Shown here in pieces: positions 44,870-54,400 of a stretch of 64,000 bases of DNA; positions within the stretch are counted from its first letter, which is position 1; each line of letters begins with the position of its first letter. Position numbers and translations under genes: made by a program. A model generated the notes under the pieces. The model ran no database searches. It had not been told where the DNA came from and saw only the letters and a list, made by a program, of their open reading frames with translations. Source of the DNA: Pseudofrankia saprophytica (GTDB taxonomy: Bacteria; Actinomycetota; Actinomycetes; Frankiales; Frankiaceae). Where the stretch lies: positions 1,996,088-2,060,087 of the forward strand of contig NZ_KI912266.1 in the NCBI RefSeq assembly GCF_000235425.2. The letters run 5' to 3'.

Positions 44870-45109
44870 CCCGACGAGGTGGGCACTGCTCTGACTCTGC
44901 TCCGGGCAGTTCACGCCGAGCTCTACGAACTCGAAGGCGTCCTACTGTTCGCCGCGCGCGAGAAGGACGCCCTGGGCAGGCGCGTGCCGAGGTTCCGACA
45001 GATCGCCGCCGATCTCAGCGTCGAGTCCGAACAAGCCGCCCAGGGCCGCTACCACCGCAAGGTCGGCACGCCGCACGACGGCGTTCCTCGGCCGGGCCCC
45101 CGAATCTGA
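44870..45109 (+). pseudogene. Small C-terminal fragment of an unidentified regulator
   Basis: Right after IS copy B the plus strand encodes DEVGTALTLLRAVHAELYEL, then LFAAREKDALGRRVPRFRQI and AADLSVESEQAAQGRYHRKV. The pattern, a long helix followed by a helix-turn-helix with an EQAAQGRY recognition-like segment, occurs in actinobacterial DNA-binding proteins. The 5' end was lost to the insertion, so a complete protein is not made unless a start is supplied by the element. Confidence 0.45.
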
Positions 45110-45129
45110 GCCCGACTCATCCAGCGACC

Positions 45130-45340
45130 AACCGGGTGCCGCCTCATCAGCCTCATGGCCAGGAGGTCGTGGCGGACGACCAGGAAGAGAACGCGACGAG
45201 TGCCCCGCCGCCGAGCGAGCTCGGTGAGAGTAGCGAAGAAGGCGCGCAGCGCCAGCACGTCGACGATGTCGAGACCATCCAGATGCCAGCAGGTGAACGC
45301 GGCCAGGCCGCCTCGATACCCGCAGACCGCGTGAGGCTGC
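45130..45340 (-). pseudogene. Possible STAS-domain fragment
   Basis: The minus strand reads CWHLDGLDIVDVLALRAFFATL and RRGTRRVLFLVVRHDLLAMR, which resembles the second half of a STAS (anti-sigma antagonist) domain. No ordinary first half or convincing start precedes it in the frame, which is open from 45561. It is weakly supported. Confidence 0.3.
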
Positions 45341-45589
45341 ACCCGGCAGTAGCCAGGTCGATCAGAAGTCGCCGACGGGACCAGCGGACGGATGGCTATC
45401 GGGACCGCCATAGACGCCGCCATGACCCGGCTCCGTCCCGTTCCTGAGATAAATCCGAGAAGACACTCGCTGGGAGTCGTACGTCCCCACAGGTCAGCTG
45501 ATCGTCCCGGGCCGTTTCCTGTGACAACGCCTCTTATCACGGGAATCTGTGCCGACCTCAACTTCCGCCGTTCCGGCCGGCCACCGCAG

Positions 45590-47536
45590 TCATCGCAGTT
45601 GCCACAGCCGCACCGTCGTATCGTTACCGCCGCTTGCCAGGGTGCGCCCGTCCCGGGAGAACGCCACGGAGTACACGGCGACAGCGTGGCCGGTCAGCGG
45701 CCTACCGAGCGGGTTGGGGTGGACCCGGTCGGCCAGGTCCCACAGCCGCACCGTCGCGTCGGCGCTACCGGTGGCCAGGGTTCGCCCATCCGGGGAGAAC
45801 GCCACCGAATGCACCCGGCCCGTATGGCCGGTTAGCGGCTTACCGAGCGGGTTGGGGTGGGCCCGGTCGGCCAGGTCCCACAGCCGCACCGTCGTGCCGT
45901 CGCTGCCGACGGCGAGAGTACGCCCATCCGGGGAGAACGCCACCGACAAGACGGCACCGGTGTGCCCGGTCAGCGGCTTACCGAGCGGGTTGGGGTGAGC
46001 CCGGTCGGCCAGGTCCCACAGCCGCACCGTCGCGTCGGCGCTGCCGGTGGCCAGGGTTCGCCCATCTCGGGAGAACGCCACCGTCCACACACCGTCGGTG
46101 TGGCCGGTTAGCGGCTGGCCGAGCGGGTTGGGGTGGGCGCGATCGGCCAGGTCCCACAGCCGCACCGTCTTGTCGCCGCTGCCGGTGGCCAGGGTTCGCC
46201 CATCCGGGGAGAACACCACGGAGACCACGGCGCCGGTGTGGCTGGTCAGTGGCTGGCCGAGCGGGTTGGGGTGGGCCCGGTCGGCCAGGTCCCACAGCCG
46301 CACCGTCTTGTCGCCGCTGCCGGTGGCCAGGGTTCGCCCATCCGGGGAGAACGCCACCGAATGCACCCAGTCGTTATGGCCGGTTAGCGGCTGGCCGAGC
46401 GGGTTGGGGTGGGCGCGATCGGCCAGGTCCCACAGCCGCACCGTCTTGTCGCCGCTGCTGCTGGCCAGGGTTCGCCCATCCGGGGAGAACACCACGGACG
46501 TTACGGAGTTGGTGTGGTCGGTCAGCGGCTGGCCGAGGGGGCGCGGCGCGATGGGCGCCGAGGAGGGCGACGGGGTTGTGGTCTGTCTGGAGCCCGCGCC
46601 TCCGGATGAGTGTCCCGGTTCGGCCGCGATCAGCGCGGTGGCCGTGATGGCGGCGGCCGCTAGGACCGCGAGCGGGGCGAGGATCTGGGGGCGGCGCAGC
46701 CAGCGGGGCCAGCGGCGTCGTGCCCGGGGCTGGTCGTCCCGGCGCGGCGCCGGCGCGGCCACGCTGATCCCGGTCCTCGTGGGGGCTGGGTGACGAGGCG
46801 CGTCGGCGATGCTGGGGTCCGCTTGCCCGGTGATGTGGGTTAGGCCGTCGTCACGCCCGTGATCGGGCTGCCGTATCGGCGGGTCTTGGGCCGCGCGGTC
46901 CGGCCGGACGCTGACGTCCGCCGGCTGCGGCTGGGGTGGGTTCGCCGGGTCCGCGGGGGCCGGTGCGGTGGAGGAGGTTGGGGATGACGAGATAGGGAAG
47001 TCCGGCTCGCCCGTCAGCATGCTTGGTGATGCCGGGGGGTGAGGGAAGGCAGGTGAGACCGAGGGCTTCGCTCGTCCCGCGACCGCAGCGGCGATCGTGT
47101 CGAGCAGAAGCTGGCGGTTGGCCTCGGCCGGCCGCCCGAATAGGTCGATCGAGACGATCTGTCCGAGCAGACCGGGGCGGGGACAGTCTTCCACCCTGAT
47201 GGGCAGCAGCCTGCGGGCGAACCCCAAGGGGTCGGCGGCCTGAGCGGCCTGCCACTCGGCCTGGCCGTACACCGAACGCAGGTAGGAGTCGGAGAGCAGG
47301 GCTATGGTGCGTTGCGCGTCAGCCATGCCTTGCTGCATGCGCACCGCCCAGTTCGACCCGGGCACGAAGTCCCACGCCTGAACCAGCACCCGATAGCCAG
47401 CGTCCTCCAGCTGCCAGGCGATCCACTCCGCCCATGCCCGATCCACGGCGGTGTAGGAGATGAAGAAGTCGCACCCCGGCGCTGTCCCGCCGCCCGAGGC
47501 GCCCCTATCGGACACAGCTCCTAATCCTGCCACCAT
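45590..47536 (-). CDS. TIR-transmembrane-WD40 protein
   Basis: This 648-aa protein begins with a TIR domain (about residues 22-160). It has CDFFISYTAVDRAWAEWIAW as strand A/helix A, a GSNWAVRMQQGMADA block, and LLSDSYLRSVYGQAEWQAAQ containing the Glu expected for NAD cleavage. A Pro-rich linker precedes a transmembrane helix near 283-303 (ILAPLAVLAAAAITATALIA). The C-terminus is seven WD40 units of 46 residues that are nearly identical to each other, ending DTTVRLWQLR. The frame is open upstream to 47716, but the ATG at 47536 starts just before the TIR domain. The likely role is a membrane-anchored TIR effector gated by a propeller sensor. Confidence 0.87.
   Translation of the reverse strand: MVAGLGAVSDRGASGGGTAPGCDFFISYTAVDRAWAEWIAWQLEDAGYRVLVQAWDFVPGSNWAVRMQQGMADAQRTIALLSDSYLRSVYGQAEWQAAQAADPLGFARRLLPIRVEDCPRPGLLGQIVSIDLFGRPAEANRQLLLDTIAAAVAGRAKPSVSPAFPHPPASPSMLTGEPDFPISSSPTSSTAPAPADPANPPQPQPADVSVRPDRAAQDPPIRQPDHGRDDGLTHITGQADPSIADAPRHPAPTRTGISVAAPAPRRDDQPRARRRWPRWLRRPQILAPLAVLAAAAITATALIAAEPGHSSGGAGSRQTTTPSPSSAPIAPRPLGQPLTDHTNSVTSVVFSPDGRTLASSSGDKTVRLWDLADRAHPNPLGQPLTGHNDWVHSVAFSPDGRTLATGSGDKTVRLWDLADRAHPNPLGQPLTSHTGAVVSVVFSPDGRTLATGSGDKTVRLWDLADRAHPNPLGQPLTGHTDGVWTVAFSRDGRTLATGSADATVRLWDLADRAHPNPLGKPLTGHTGAVLSVAFSPDGRTLAVGSDGTTVRLWDLADRAHPNPLGKPLTGHTGRVHSVAFSPDGRTLATGSADATVRLWDLADRVHPNPLGRPLTGHAVAVYSVAFSRDGRTLASGGNDTTVRLWQLR
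45600..46545 (-). repeat. Seven near-identical 138-bp WD40 repeats
   Basis: The WD40 part of the TIR protein consists of tandem 138-base units with long identical runs at the DNA level (for example the segment encoding TVRLWDLADRAHPNPLG recurs six times). This indicates recent duplication or gene conversion between blades. Variation concentrates in the residues after GH and in the DA/DK position, which face outward on propellers. Confidence 0.9.
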
Positions 47537-47972
47537 CCCCCGAGGCCCGACCTGTGGCGTATCGGTCGGTTCCGGCGCGGCGCGAAACGCGTCCCAGCTC
47601 TGGAATGCCCCGCCGTCCCACAGCCAGCGCACCCCGAGGTGGACAGCTGCTCTCGGCCGTCGCCGTTTCCTGCGACAAGCAGCATTGTCACAGGAACCGA
47701 CGCAGACCACGACCACAACTCTCCGAACGGGCTACTCCTGTGCCGTGTCGGCTGCGCTACAGGCAAGCGTCCATCGGCGTGCAGAACGGAACTGTCGGAC
47801 AGCCGCGGTAAGAACGGCACGATGCCCCGCCCGAGGTAGTCGAGTCCCTCCGGCGGGGCATCGCCACGTCCAGCACCAGGACACGGCGGTCAAGGGGACC
47901 GGCCGGCACCAGATGACGCGCCCGGCGACCTGGTGCCCGGCGCTGACGGCCGGACCGAGAAGATGGCGGCCC
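47537..47972. other. Stretch without a supported gene
   Basis: The 5' extension of the TIR frame and several short shadows lie here, none with recognisable homology. It should contain the promoter of the TIR-WD40 gene. Confidence 0.4.
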
Positions 47973-48191
47973 GTGACCGCGGATGCGTCAGCCCCGACCG
48001 CGCCCGAGGTTTACCAGCTGCGGGTGGTGCTGGCGGGGATCAGCCCGTTGATCTGACGTCGGCTGCTCGTCATCGGCCAGACGACCACCGCTGAGCTGTA
48101 CCCGGTGACGCAGGTCGTGTTCGGCTGGAGCGACGAGCGTCTGCGCTGCTTCACCGTCCACGGCGCTACTGGGTCGGAGGTGTCAGGATGA
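47973..48191 (+). pseudogene. pRiA4b ORF-3-like fragment with in-frame TGA
   Basis: The frame reads EVYQLRVVLAGISPLI, a TGA at 48054-48056, then RRLLVIGQTTTAELYPVTQV and VFGWSDERLRCFTVHGATGS. This matches the start of the pRiA4b ORF-3 (IS1096-associated) domain, where the family has Trp at the TGA position (IWRRL). After 48191 the similarity stops, so it is both interrupted and truncated. Confidence 0.7.
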
Positions 48192-48420
48192 ACTCCAAGA
48201 ACCGAGCAGACACGCATCAAGAAACTCCGCCGACGTCTCTAACCTGACGCATCTCGCGGCGCGCGAGCGTGTGGTGTTGGGGTGTACTCCAATCTGACGC
48301 CGAGCATCACGTCGTCCAGAGAAAGACGAAGATCCTGTGCCCCTGGGGACACGTTTCCTGCCGGCTCCCGGGTCAAGCACGCCAGCGGCCTGCTCAGAGC
48401 GGCCGCTTTCCGTCTACCAG

Positions 48421-49242
48421 CTACCAGTCCTGGTCGGCGAGGAGCAGCTTGGCGAGCGGTTCGAGGGTGGTCACGAGCTCGTCGAACTCGTCGGGCCCGA
48501 GGCTCTCGTACGGCTTCGCGGCGAGGTCGTCGGTGAGCGCTTCGACCCGCTGCTTGATGGCGCGGCCCGTTTCGCTCAGCCAACCGTCATCTCCGATCAG
48601 GTTGCGATCACGCATCCCGTCGATCACGGCGGCGAGCTGCGCTGGGGGGAGGTGGTGGATCCGTCCGAACTTCTCCGCGGGCATGCCCACGTCGAGGGCG
48701 TGCAGGACGTGAGCCTCCAGGCCGCCGACGCCTTCGGTCATCAGGGCGGCGATGTGCCCGTCGCCACGGTGCTCGCGCAGCATGGAAGCCGCATGGAAGA
48801 GGCGGGCCACCACGTCATCGGGGATCGGGATCGCGCGCAGCGCGGCGTACATGGGCCGGCCCTCGAACGGTGCGCTGGTCGCAGCCCTGAGCAACAGTTC
48901 GGCGGCCCGTGTGAAGGCGGGCGAGTCGACGTGATCGCCGAGGATTCGCCGCAACGCCTTCACACAACCCATCTGACGAGCGGCGATCGCCGCTTCGGGC
49001 GTGGTCGTGTCCCACACTTTCGGGATGTGGCGGGCGACCTCGCCGGGAGCGAAGTTGTAGAAGAGCGCGTCCACCACCTCCGCCGGGACGAGACCTAGGG
49101 GCGCCGCCCGTCCGGCGAAGTAGGTATCCCAGTAGTTGGTGAACCCCAGGGCGAACATCGCCTCATTGGGTTCGACGGCTGCGTAGGGGATGACACCGAT
49201 CGGCTCGACCAGCTCGAACATCCGACGTGCCACCAAGGTCAT
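48421..49242 (-). CDS. SCO6745-family protein (MarR-like helix-turn-helix)
   Basis: This 273-aa protein matches the actinobacterial SCO6745 family: VARRMFELVEPIGVIPYAAV at the start, FTNYWDTYFAGRAAPLG and PAEVVDALFYNFAPG after it. A C-terminal winged-helix-like part contains LHALDVGMPAEKFGRIHHLP and LIGDDGWLSETGRAIKQRVE. Function is not established; the C-terminal half resembles MarR-type readers. The ATG at 49242 has GGAGAGG about nine bases upstream, better than the in-frame start at 49293. It is one of few intact ordinary genes in this part of the window. Confidence 0.82.
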   Translation of the reverse strand: MTLVARRMFELVEPIGVIPYAAVEPNEAMFALGFTNYWDTYFAGRAAPLGLVPAEVVDALFYNFAPGEVARHIPKVWDTTTPEAAIAARQMGCVKALRRILGDHVDSPAFTRAAELLLRAATSAPFEGRPMYAALRAIPIPDDVVARLFHAASMLREHRGDGHIAALMTEGVGGLEAHVLHALDVGMPAEKFGRIHHLPPAQLAAVIDGMRDRNLIGDDGWLSETGRAIKQRVEALTDDLAAKPYESLGPDEFDELVTTLEPLAKLLLADQDW

Positions 49243-49439
49243 GGCCTGATCCTCTCCTGCTGCCCAGCGCATCTTGCGGACACTCACGATCACTTAGACG
49301 CTTGGATCCCGCGAAACTCATCGAAGTCCTGGCTCAAACGAACGCAAAAACCCTCCTAGCCAGCCGTAAGGGCTCCGGCCTCTCATCATCGTGACTATCG
49401 GCCCAGGCCGCGGCGGATCGCCTGCTCGGCCGGTGAGGT

Positions 49440-49690
49440 CCCGTGGTCTACGTCGTACGGTCAGACCGAGTCCAGGGGATTGTCCCGTGACCGGTGTTTC
49501 CGGCGGGTTGATCAGTTCGGTCTTGTAGAGGCCGATGGTGGTCTCGGCTAGCGCGTTGTCGTAGGCGTCGCCGACGCTGCCGACCGACGGGTCGACGCTG
49601 GCGGCAGCGAGGCGCTCGGTGAACGCGATCGAGATGCACTGGTGGATCAGCCCCGCGGGCGCAGACTCCTGGGACAGATCGCACGGCGCG
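49440..49690 (-). pseudogene. IS3-family OrfB fragment
   Basis: The minus strand encodes CISIAFTERLAAASVDPSVG, then SVGDAYDNALAETTIGLYKT and ELI, the end of the rve domain with the catalytic Glu of an IS3-type OrfB. Downstream the frame degenerates. No orfA or other catalytic residues are present. Confidence 0.78.
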
Positions 49691-49746
49691 ACCCAGGACC
49701 GTTCGCTCACTGGCAGCTCGGACTGCGACCGACGGCTGGATGACGG

Positions 49747-49816
49747 GAGCCGGATGAGGCGAGAGCCTCACGTCCGGATCTACCAGCGTCGAGGGGTGAG
49801 ACTCCCCTCGACGACT
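49747..49816 (+). ncRNA. 3' end of a group II intron (domains V and VI)
   Basis: Positions 49747-49781 form the classical 34-35-nt domain V hairpin: GAGCCGGATGAGGC, the GAGA tetraloop, then GCCTCACGTCCGGATCT. Domain VI follows as a strong stem (49787-49796 pairing with 49804-49813), and the intron should end about 49816. No maturase gene and no domain I lie upstream on this strand, where a decayed IS3 gene is found instead, so only the 3' tail of the intron survives. Confidence 0.8.
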
Positions 49817-49982
49817 CACCCAGCGTCGCAGTGGGCCGTGGCGATGCGGGAGTGGAGCAAAGCGGTGTCGTCGGTTTGCTGACAGCCGTGGCTGGGCATG
49901 GTGGCAGTCACGGTAGGGAAGGTGGCGGCTACGCAGATCGCTGTGGCCGTTGGTGGGGCCGCTGTTCTCGGGGGAGACAGGT

Positions 49983-51482
49983 ATGCCGCCTGCGCGTGAT
50001 CATCTCGTTGTCGTCCTGCCGGGCATCGGCGGGAGCATGCTGGCGGTGCCGGGAACGGATCCGCCGGAGTTGGTGTGGGCGGCGGGGTTGCGGGATATCG
50101 GGGATGTGCTGCGCCACCCGGAACGGCTGAGTGTGGAGGAGCGTCCGGAGCTGCGGCCGCTGGGTCTGATCCGCTCGCGAAAGGCGTTCGGGGTGTGGAC
50201 CGCGGTGCGTGGCTATGAGGGGCTGCTGGGCAGGCTGATGGCGTTGGACGGGGCGGTGCTCGACGACGGGTCGCGGCCGGTGCCAAACCTGGACGCGACG
50301 GTGGTCGCGTTCGGCTACGACTTCCGCCGCAGCGTTGCGGACGCGGCACGGCGGCTCGATGACGAAATCCGCCAGCGGGTTCGGCATCTATGGCCGCAGG
50401 ATCCGCTTCAGGCCGCGAGGGTGTTGCTAGTCGCGCACTCGATGGGCGGACTCGTTGCCCGCTACTGGGCGGCGCTGCCGGGCAACGACCAGTTGTGCCG
50501 GGCGATGCTCACCCTGGGCACCCCGCACCGGGGGGCGCCGAAGGCGTTGGACATCCTCGCCAACGGCGTTGCTGTGGGGCCGTCTCGGATCCGCCGGCCG
50601 CGGGAGGTACTGCGTGGCTGGCCGAGCGTCGCGGAGCTGATGCCCCGTTACCCCGCGATCGCCGACCTCCGGCAGCCGTCGCATGGTTCTCCTCATCGCT
50701 CGCTGGAGAGACGAGCGTCGGCGGCCAACGGGCGCGGGCGTGGGTTTCTGCGGCCGGACGAGGTTCCGATGGATTGGCTGGAGCCCCTGGCACGCGGCGC
50801 GGCCAAGGTGCATCAGGCGATCGACGCCTGCTGGAACGACATGCCCCGGACTGGGCCGCAGGTTACGCCGCGGATTGGCTACGGCCATGGCACGCTGCGC
50901 GGCTGCAGCTGGGACGGTGAAAAGGTCAGGGTCGGCCGGGCGGTCGGTACTGCTGGGCTGGGTGCCTGGGCCGACGACCTTGGCGACGGGACTGTTCCCG
51001 CGATCAGCGGTCTGCCGGTGGAGATGGAGCGGCACTCGCCGCAGGACCTGCGGGTTGCGTTCCGCCACGGCGCGATCGTCGATCTCGACGAGGTGGTGCC
51101 GTGGGTGGAGTCGTTCGAGCGCCGACCGGCGGATCTGCAGTATTACCGGAAACCGGACGAGCGGCCGGTCGCGCTATGCCTGGAGCTCGACGAGTTGGCA
51201 CTCGCCGGCCGGGCCCTCAGCGTCGCTGCGACGGTCCGGGGCGTGGACGCGGACCTGTCGTCGACCGCCATGTGGGTGACGCTGCGACCAGAGGCCAAGC
51301 AGGGATCGTCGGCCGACGTGCGGCTAGCCTGGGACGGCAGCGGCCGCGCCTTCCACGGCGAGCTAGCCACCGCTCTTCCGGGAGTGTATCGGCTTCAGGT
51401 CGATGCCCGTGAGGTGCCGCAGGCGGGTTGGCTGCGCGCGGCGGAGGTGGTGGAGGTGCTCGACAATGTCGACCTCGATTAA
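49983..51482 (+). CDS. LCAT-like alpha/beta hydrolase
   Basis: This 499-aa protein starts as a lecithin:cholesterol acyltransferase-like hydrolase. VVVLPGIGGSMLAVPG holds the oxyanion-side motif, and VAFGYDFRRSVADAARRLDD precedes the nucleophile elbow LVAHSMGGLVARYWA with Ser153. A catalytic Asp (GDGTVPAISG region, near 330) and His (RHGAIVD, near 361) follow. The last 110 residues look like a beta-sandwich (for example LALAGRALSVAATVRGVDAD, LPGVYRLQVDAREVP). The ATG at 49983 has GGGGGAG upstream. No signal peptide was seen, so it acts in the cytosol, perhaps on lipids or acylated molecules. It overlaps the next gene by 17 bases and is probably its enzymatic partner. Confidence 0.82.
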   Translation: MPPARDHLVVVLPGIGGSMLAVPGTDPPELVWAAGLRDIGDVLRHPERLSVEERPELRPLGLIRSRKAFGVWTAVRGYEGLLGRLMALDGAVLDDGSRPVPNLDATVVAFGYDFRRSVADAARRLDDEIRQRVRHLWPQDPLQAARVLLVAHSMGGLVARYWAALPGNDQLCRAMLTLGTPHRGAPKALDILANGVAVGPSRIRRPREVLRGWPSVAELMPRYPAIADLRQPSHGSPHRSLERRASAANGRGRGFLRPDEVPMDWLEPLARGAAKVHQAIDACWNDMPRTGPQVTPRIGYGHGTLRGCSWDGEKVRVGRAVGTAGLGAWADDLGDGTVPAISGLPVEMERHSPQDLRVAFRHGAIVDLDEVVPWVESFERRPADLQYYRKPDERPVALCLELDELALAGRALSVAATVRGVDADLSSTAMWVTLRPEAKQGSSADVRLAWDGSGRAFHGELATALPGVYRLQVDAREVPQAGWLRAAEVVEVLDNVDLD

Positions 51483-54400
51483 CTGGCCCGCTTGGCCCCG
51501 CACCAACCCAGCCCAGCTGGCACGCTACGTCGTCCCCGACGTCGTCGGCCGCCATGCGCGAGTCCCGCAACGCTCCGGCGAGGCGCCGCTGGCTTTGCTC
51601 CGGGAGACCTGGCGCGAGCTGGCTGACCGGAACATCGGCTACGCCTACGAACCCGACGCCCCGCAGGCCGTGGACGACGAGCAGCCGACGGCGGCGCGGG
51701 TCGACGTCCAGGTCATCCGGCCACCGGGTGAAGTGCTGGTCGCGCCTGGCAGCGGGACCTGCCTGGACGTGGCGCTGCTGCTCGCCGCAGCCTGCCTGAC
51801 CGCGGGCCTGCCCGCCGCCGTCGTGCTGCTCACCTCCGTCCGCCGGGCCGGCGGGGCAGGGCATGCGGTCGTCGCGGTAGCCATCGACGGCGCCTGGCCG
51901 GACGGCACGCCGACAAGTGGTGTGTGGGAGACAGCACCGACTGGCTTCGCCGACCAGGTTGCACACAGTCTCGACGGGCCGCCGAGGCCTCTGGTCGTGC
52001 TCGACCCGGTCGGGTTAACGCGCTCCCTGGGCAGCTCGCCGATCCTCGGTACCGCCGCGACCCTTGAGGAGGCCGGGGTTGCCGGGGCCCGCTATCTGAC
52101 CGGCGGTGACTGGGCGTGGCAGGCCGGGATACCTGTGGCCCGTCGCGACGACGCCTATCGCCCGGCGGCGCTACCCGACGTGCTTCCGCTGCGGGGGATC
52201 TACCGGGAGCCGGGCACGGCCGAGTCGCCGCTGCGGTTGCTACGCGCCGAATATCAGGTCACCCCGTTCCAGTCCCGCGACGAACTGACCGTCCTGGCCG
52301 ACTACTGCGATCAGGTCGCCGCCGGTGACCGGCTCGGCTTCGCGGTGCTCCACGGCGTCGGCGGCGCCGGGAAGACCCGGCTCGCTCTCGAGCTCGCCGC
52401 CCGGCTGCGCGCCGACGGCTGGTACGCCGGCCCGCTCCTCGACGACCTGCACGACCCAGCGTCGACGAGCTGGCTGGCGACCGTGACCGCCCCGCTGGCG
52501 GTCGTCGTCGACTACGCCGACGCCCGGACCACCGAAACCAATGCCCTGCTCCAAACACTCGCCGCCCGGCAAGGACCGCCCACCGTCGTCATCCTGACCG
52601 CCCGCTCTACTGACGGCGGCTGGCTGCAAAAGATCCTCGGCGCCCAGACCGCCAGCGCCACCCCCTTCCGCATCGAGGAGTTTGAGCTTCCCGACACCCA
52701 TCCGCGGCCGGGGGACGTCTATGAGCGCACCGCCGCCGCCATGCGCGCCACCGACCCAGCATCACCAGCGAGCCCGATACCGCCGCTGCGGCGCCCGTCG
52801 CCGGGCCGGCGATGGACCACCCTCGACCTGGTCCTGCTCGGCTGGGCCGCCGCCCAAGGCACCGGACCGCTGCCGACCAGCCACGACGACCTCTACAACG
52901 AGATCCTCGACCACGAACGGCGCTACTGGACCCGCGCCTACACCCGCATCAACCGCGAGCGCGAACCCGAGCCGGACATCCTCGACCACGCCGCGGCCTG
53001 CCTGACCCTGCTGACCCCGCCCCCCGCTGGCGCGGCCAGCACTCTGCGCGCCGTACCGGAACTAGACGAGGACAGCCGTGAGCGCCGCGACGTTGCCCGC
53101 GCGCTGACGACCTGCTTCGACCCCGGCCCCCACCAGAAGTTGTCGCTACGCCCCGACCCCATAGGCGACCACCACCTCCTCATCGTCCTACGCAAACACC
53201 CCGCCCTACTCACCCGCGCGCTACCCCCACCAGCCGACAGGACAGGACAGGCCGACGCCGAGCAGCAGGCCGACCTGCAGCGGCTGCTCGACGCGCTCGT
53301 CGTGCTCACTCGCGCCGGCCAGAACGACCCCGACGCCGCCGCAGCCCACATCGAGACCTTGCTCCGCGACGGGCCGGACCGCTGGCCGGTCGTCCTCGCC
53401 GCCGCCACCTCCCTCGGGGGCCCCAGCCGCACAGCCCTCGAACGCCTCACCGTCGCGGACGATACCCCGCTGGACCTCGACGCCCTTTCCGCCAACATCC
53501 CGCTGCAGCCCCTTGGGCTCTGGCAACTCGGTCAGCTCGTCGACGACCGCAGGCTGGCCGAAACCCCACCCGACGACCCCCAGCGGCGCGCCGATCTCCT
53601 CCTCCTGGTGAGTCACCGCCGCGTCCTCGCCGGCGACCGGCTGGGAGCGCTGGCTGCGATCGACGAGGGCGTCGCCGCGTACCGCCAGCTCGCCGACGTC
53701 AACCCCTCCGTCTACCTCCCCGACCTCGCCGGCTCCCTGAACAACCAGGCGGCCCGGCGGGCGGATGTTGGTGACCTGGCGGGGGCACTGGTCGTGATCG
53801 ACGAGGCTGTCACGCTCCGCCGCCAGCTCGCCGAGGCCAACCCCGCCGCCTACCTCCCCGACCTCGCCGGCTCCCTGAACAACCAGGGGGTTTGGCGGGC
53901 GGATGTTGGTGACCTGGCGGGGGCACTGGTCGTGATCGACGAGGCTGTCACGCTCCGCCGCCAGCTCGCCGAGGCCAACCCCGCCGCCTACCTTCCCGAC
54001 CTCGCGACGTCTCTGAACAACCAGTCGAACCGACGGGCGGCGGTTGGGGACCCTGCGGGGGCACTGGCTGCGATCGACGAGGCTGTCGTCGCGTACCGCC
54101 AGCTCGGCAACGTCAACCCCTCCGTCTACCTCCCCGGCCTCGCCACTGCCCTGAACAACCAGTCGAACCGGCGGGCGAATGTCGGAAACCCTGCGGGGGC
54201 ACTGGTCGTGATCGACGAGGCTGTCACGCTCCGCCGCCAGCTCGCCGAGGCCAACCCCGCCGCCTACCTCCCCGACCTCGCGATGTCCCTGAACAACCAG
54301 GCGGCCCGGCGGGCGGCGGTTGGGGACTCTGCGGGGGCACTGGTCGTGATCGACGAGGCTGTCACGCTCCACCGCCAGCTCGCCGACGTCAACCGCTCTG

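Noticed and set aside
45600..46545. 138-bp repeats considered as a non-coding satellite
   Set aside because: They are in frame and encode WD40 blades of the TIR protein.
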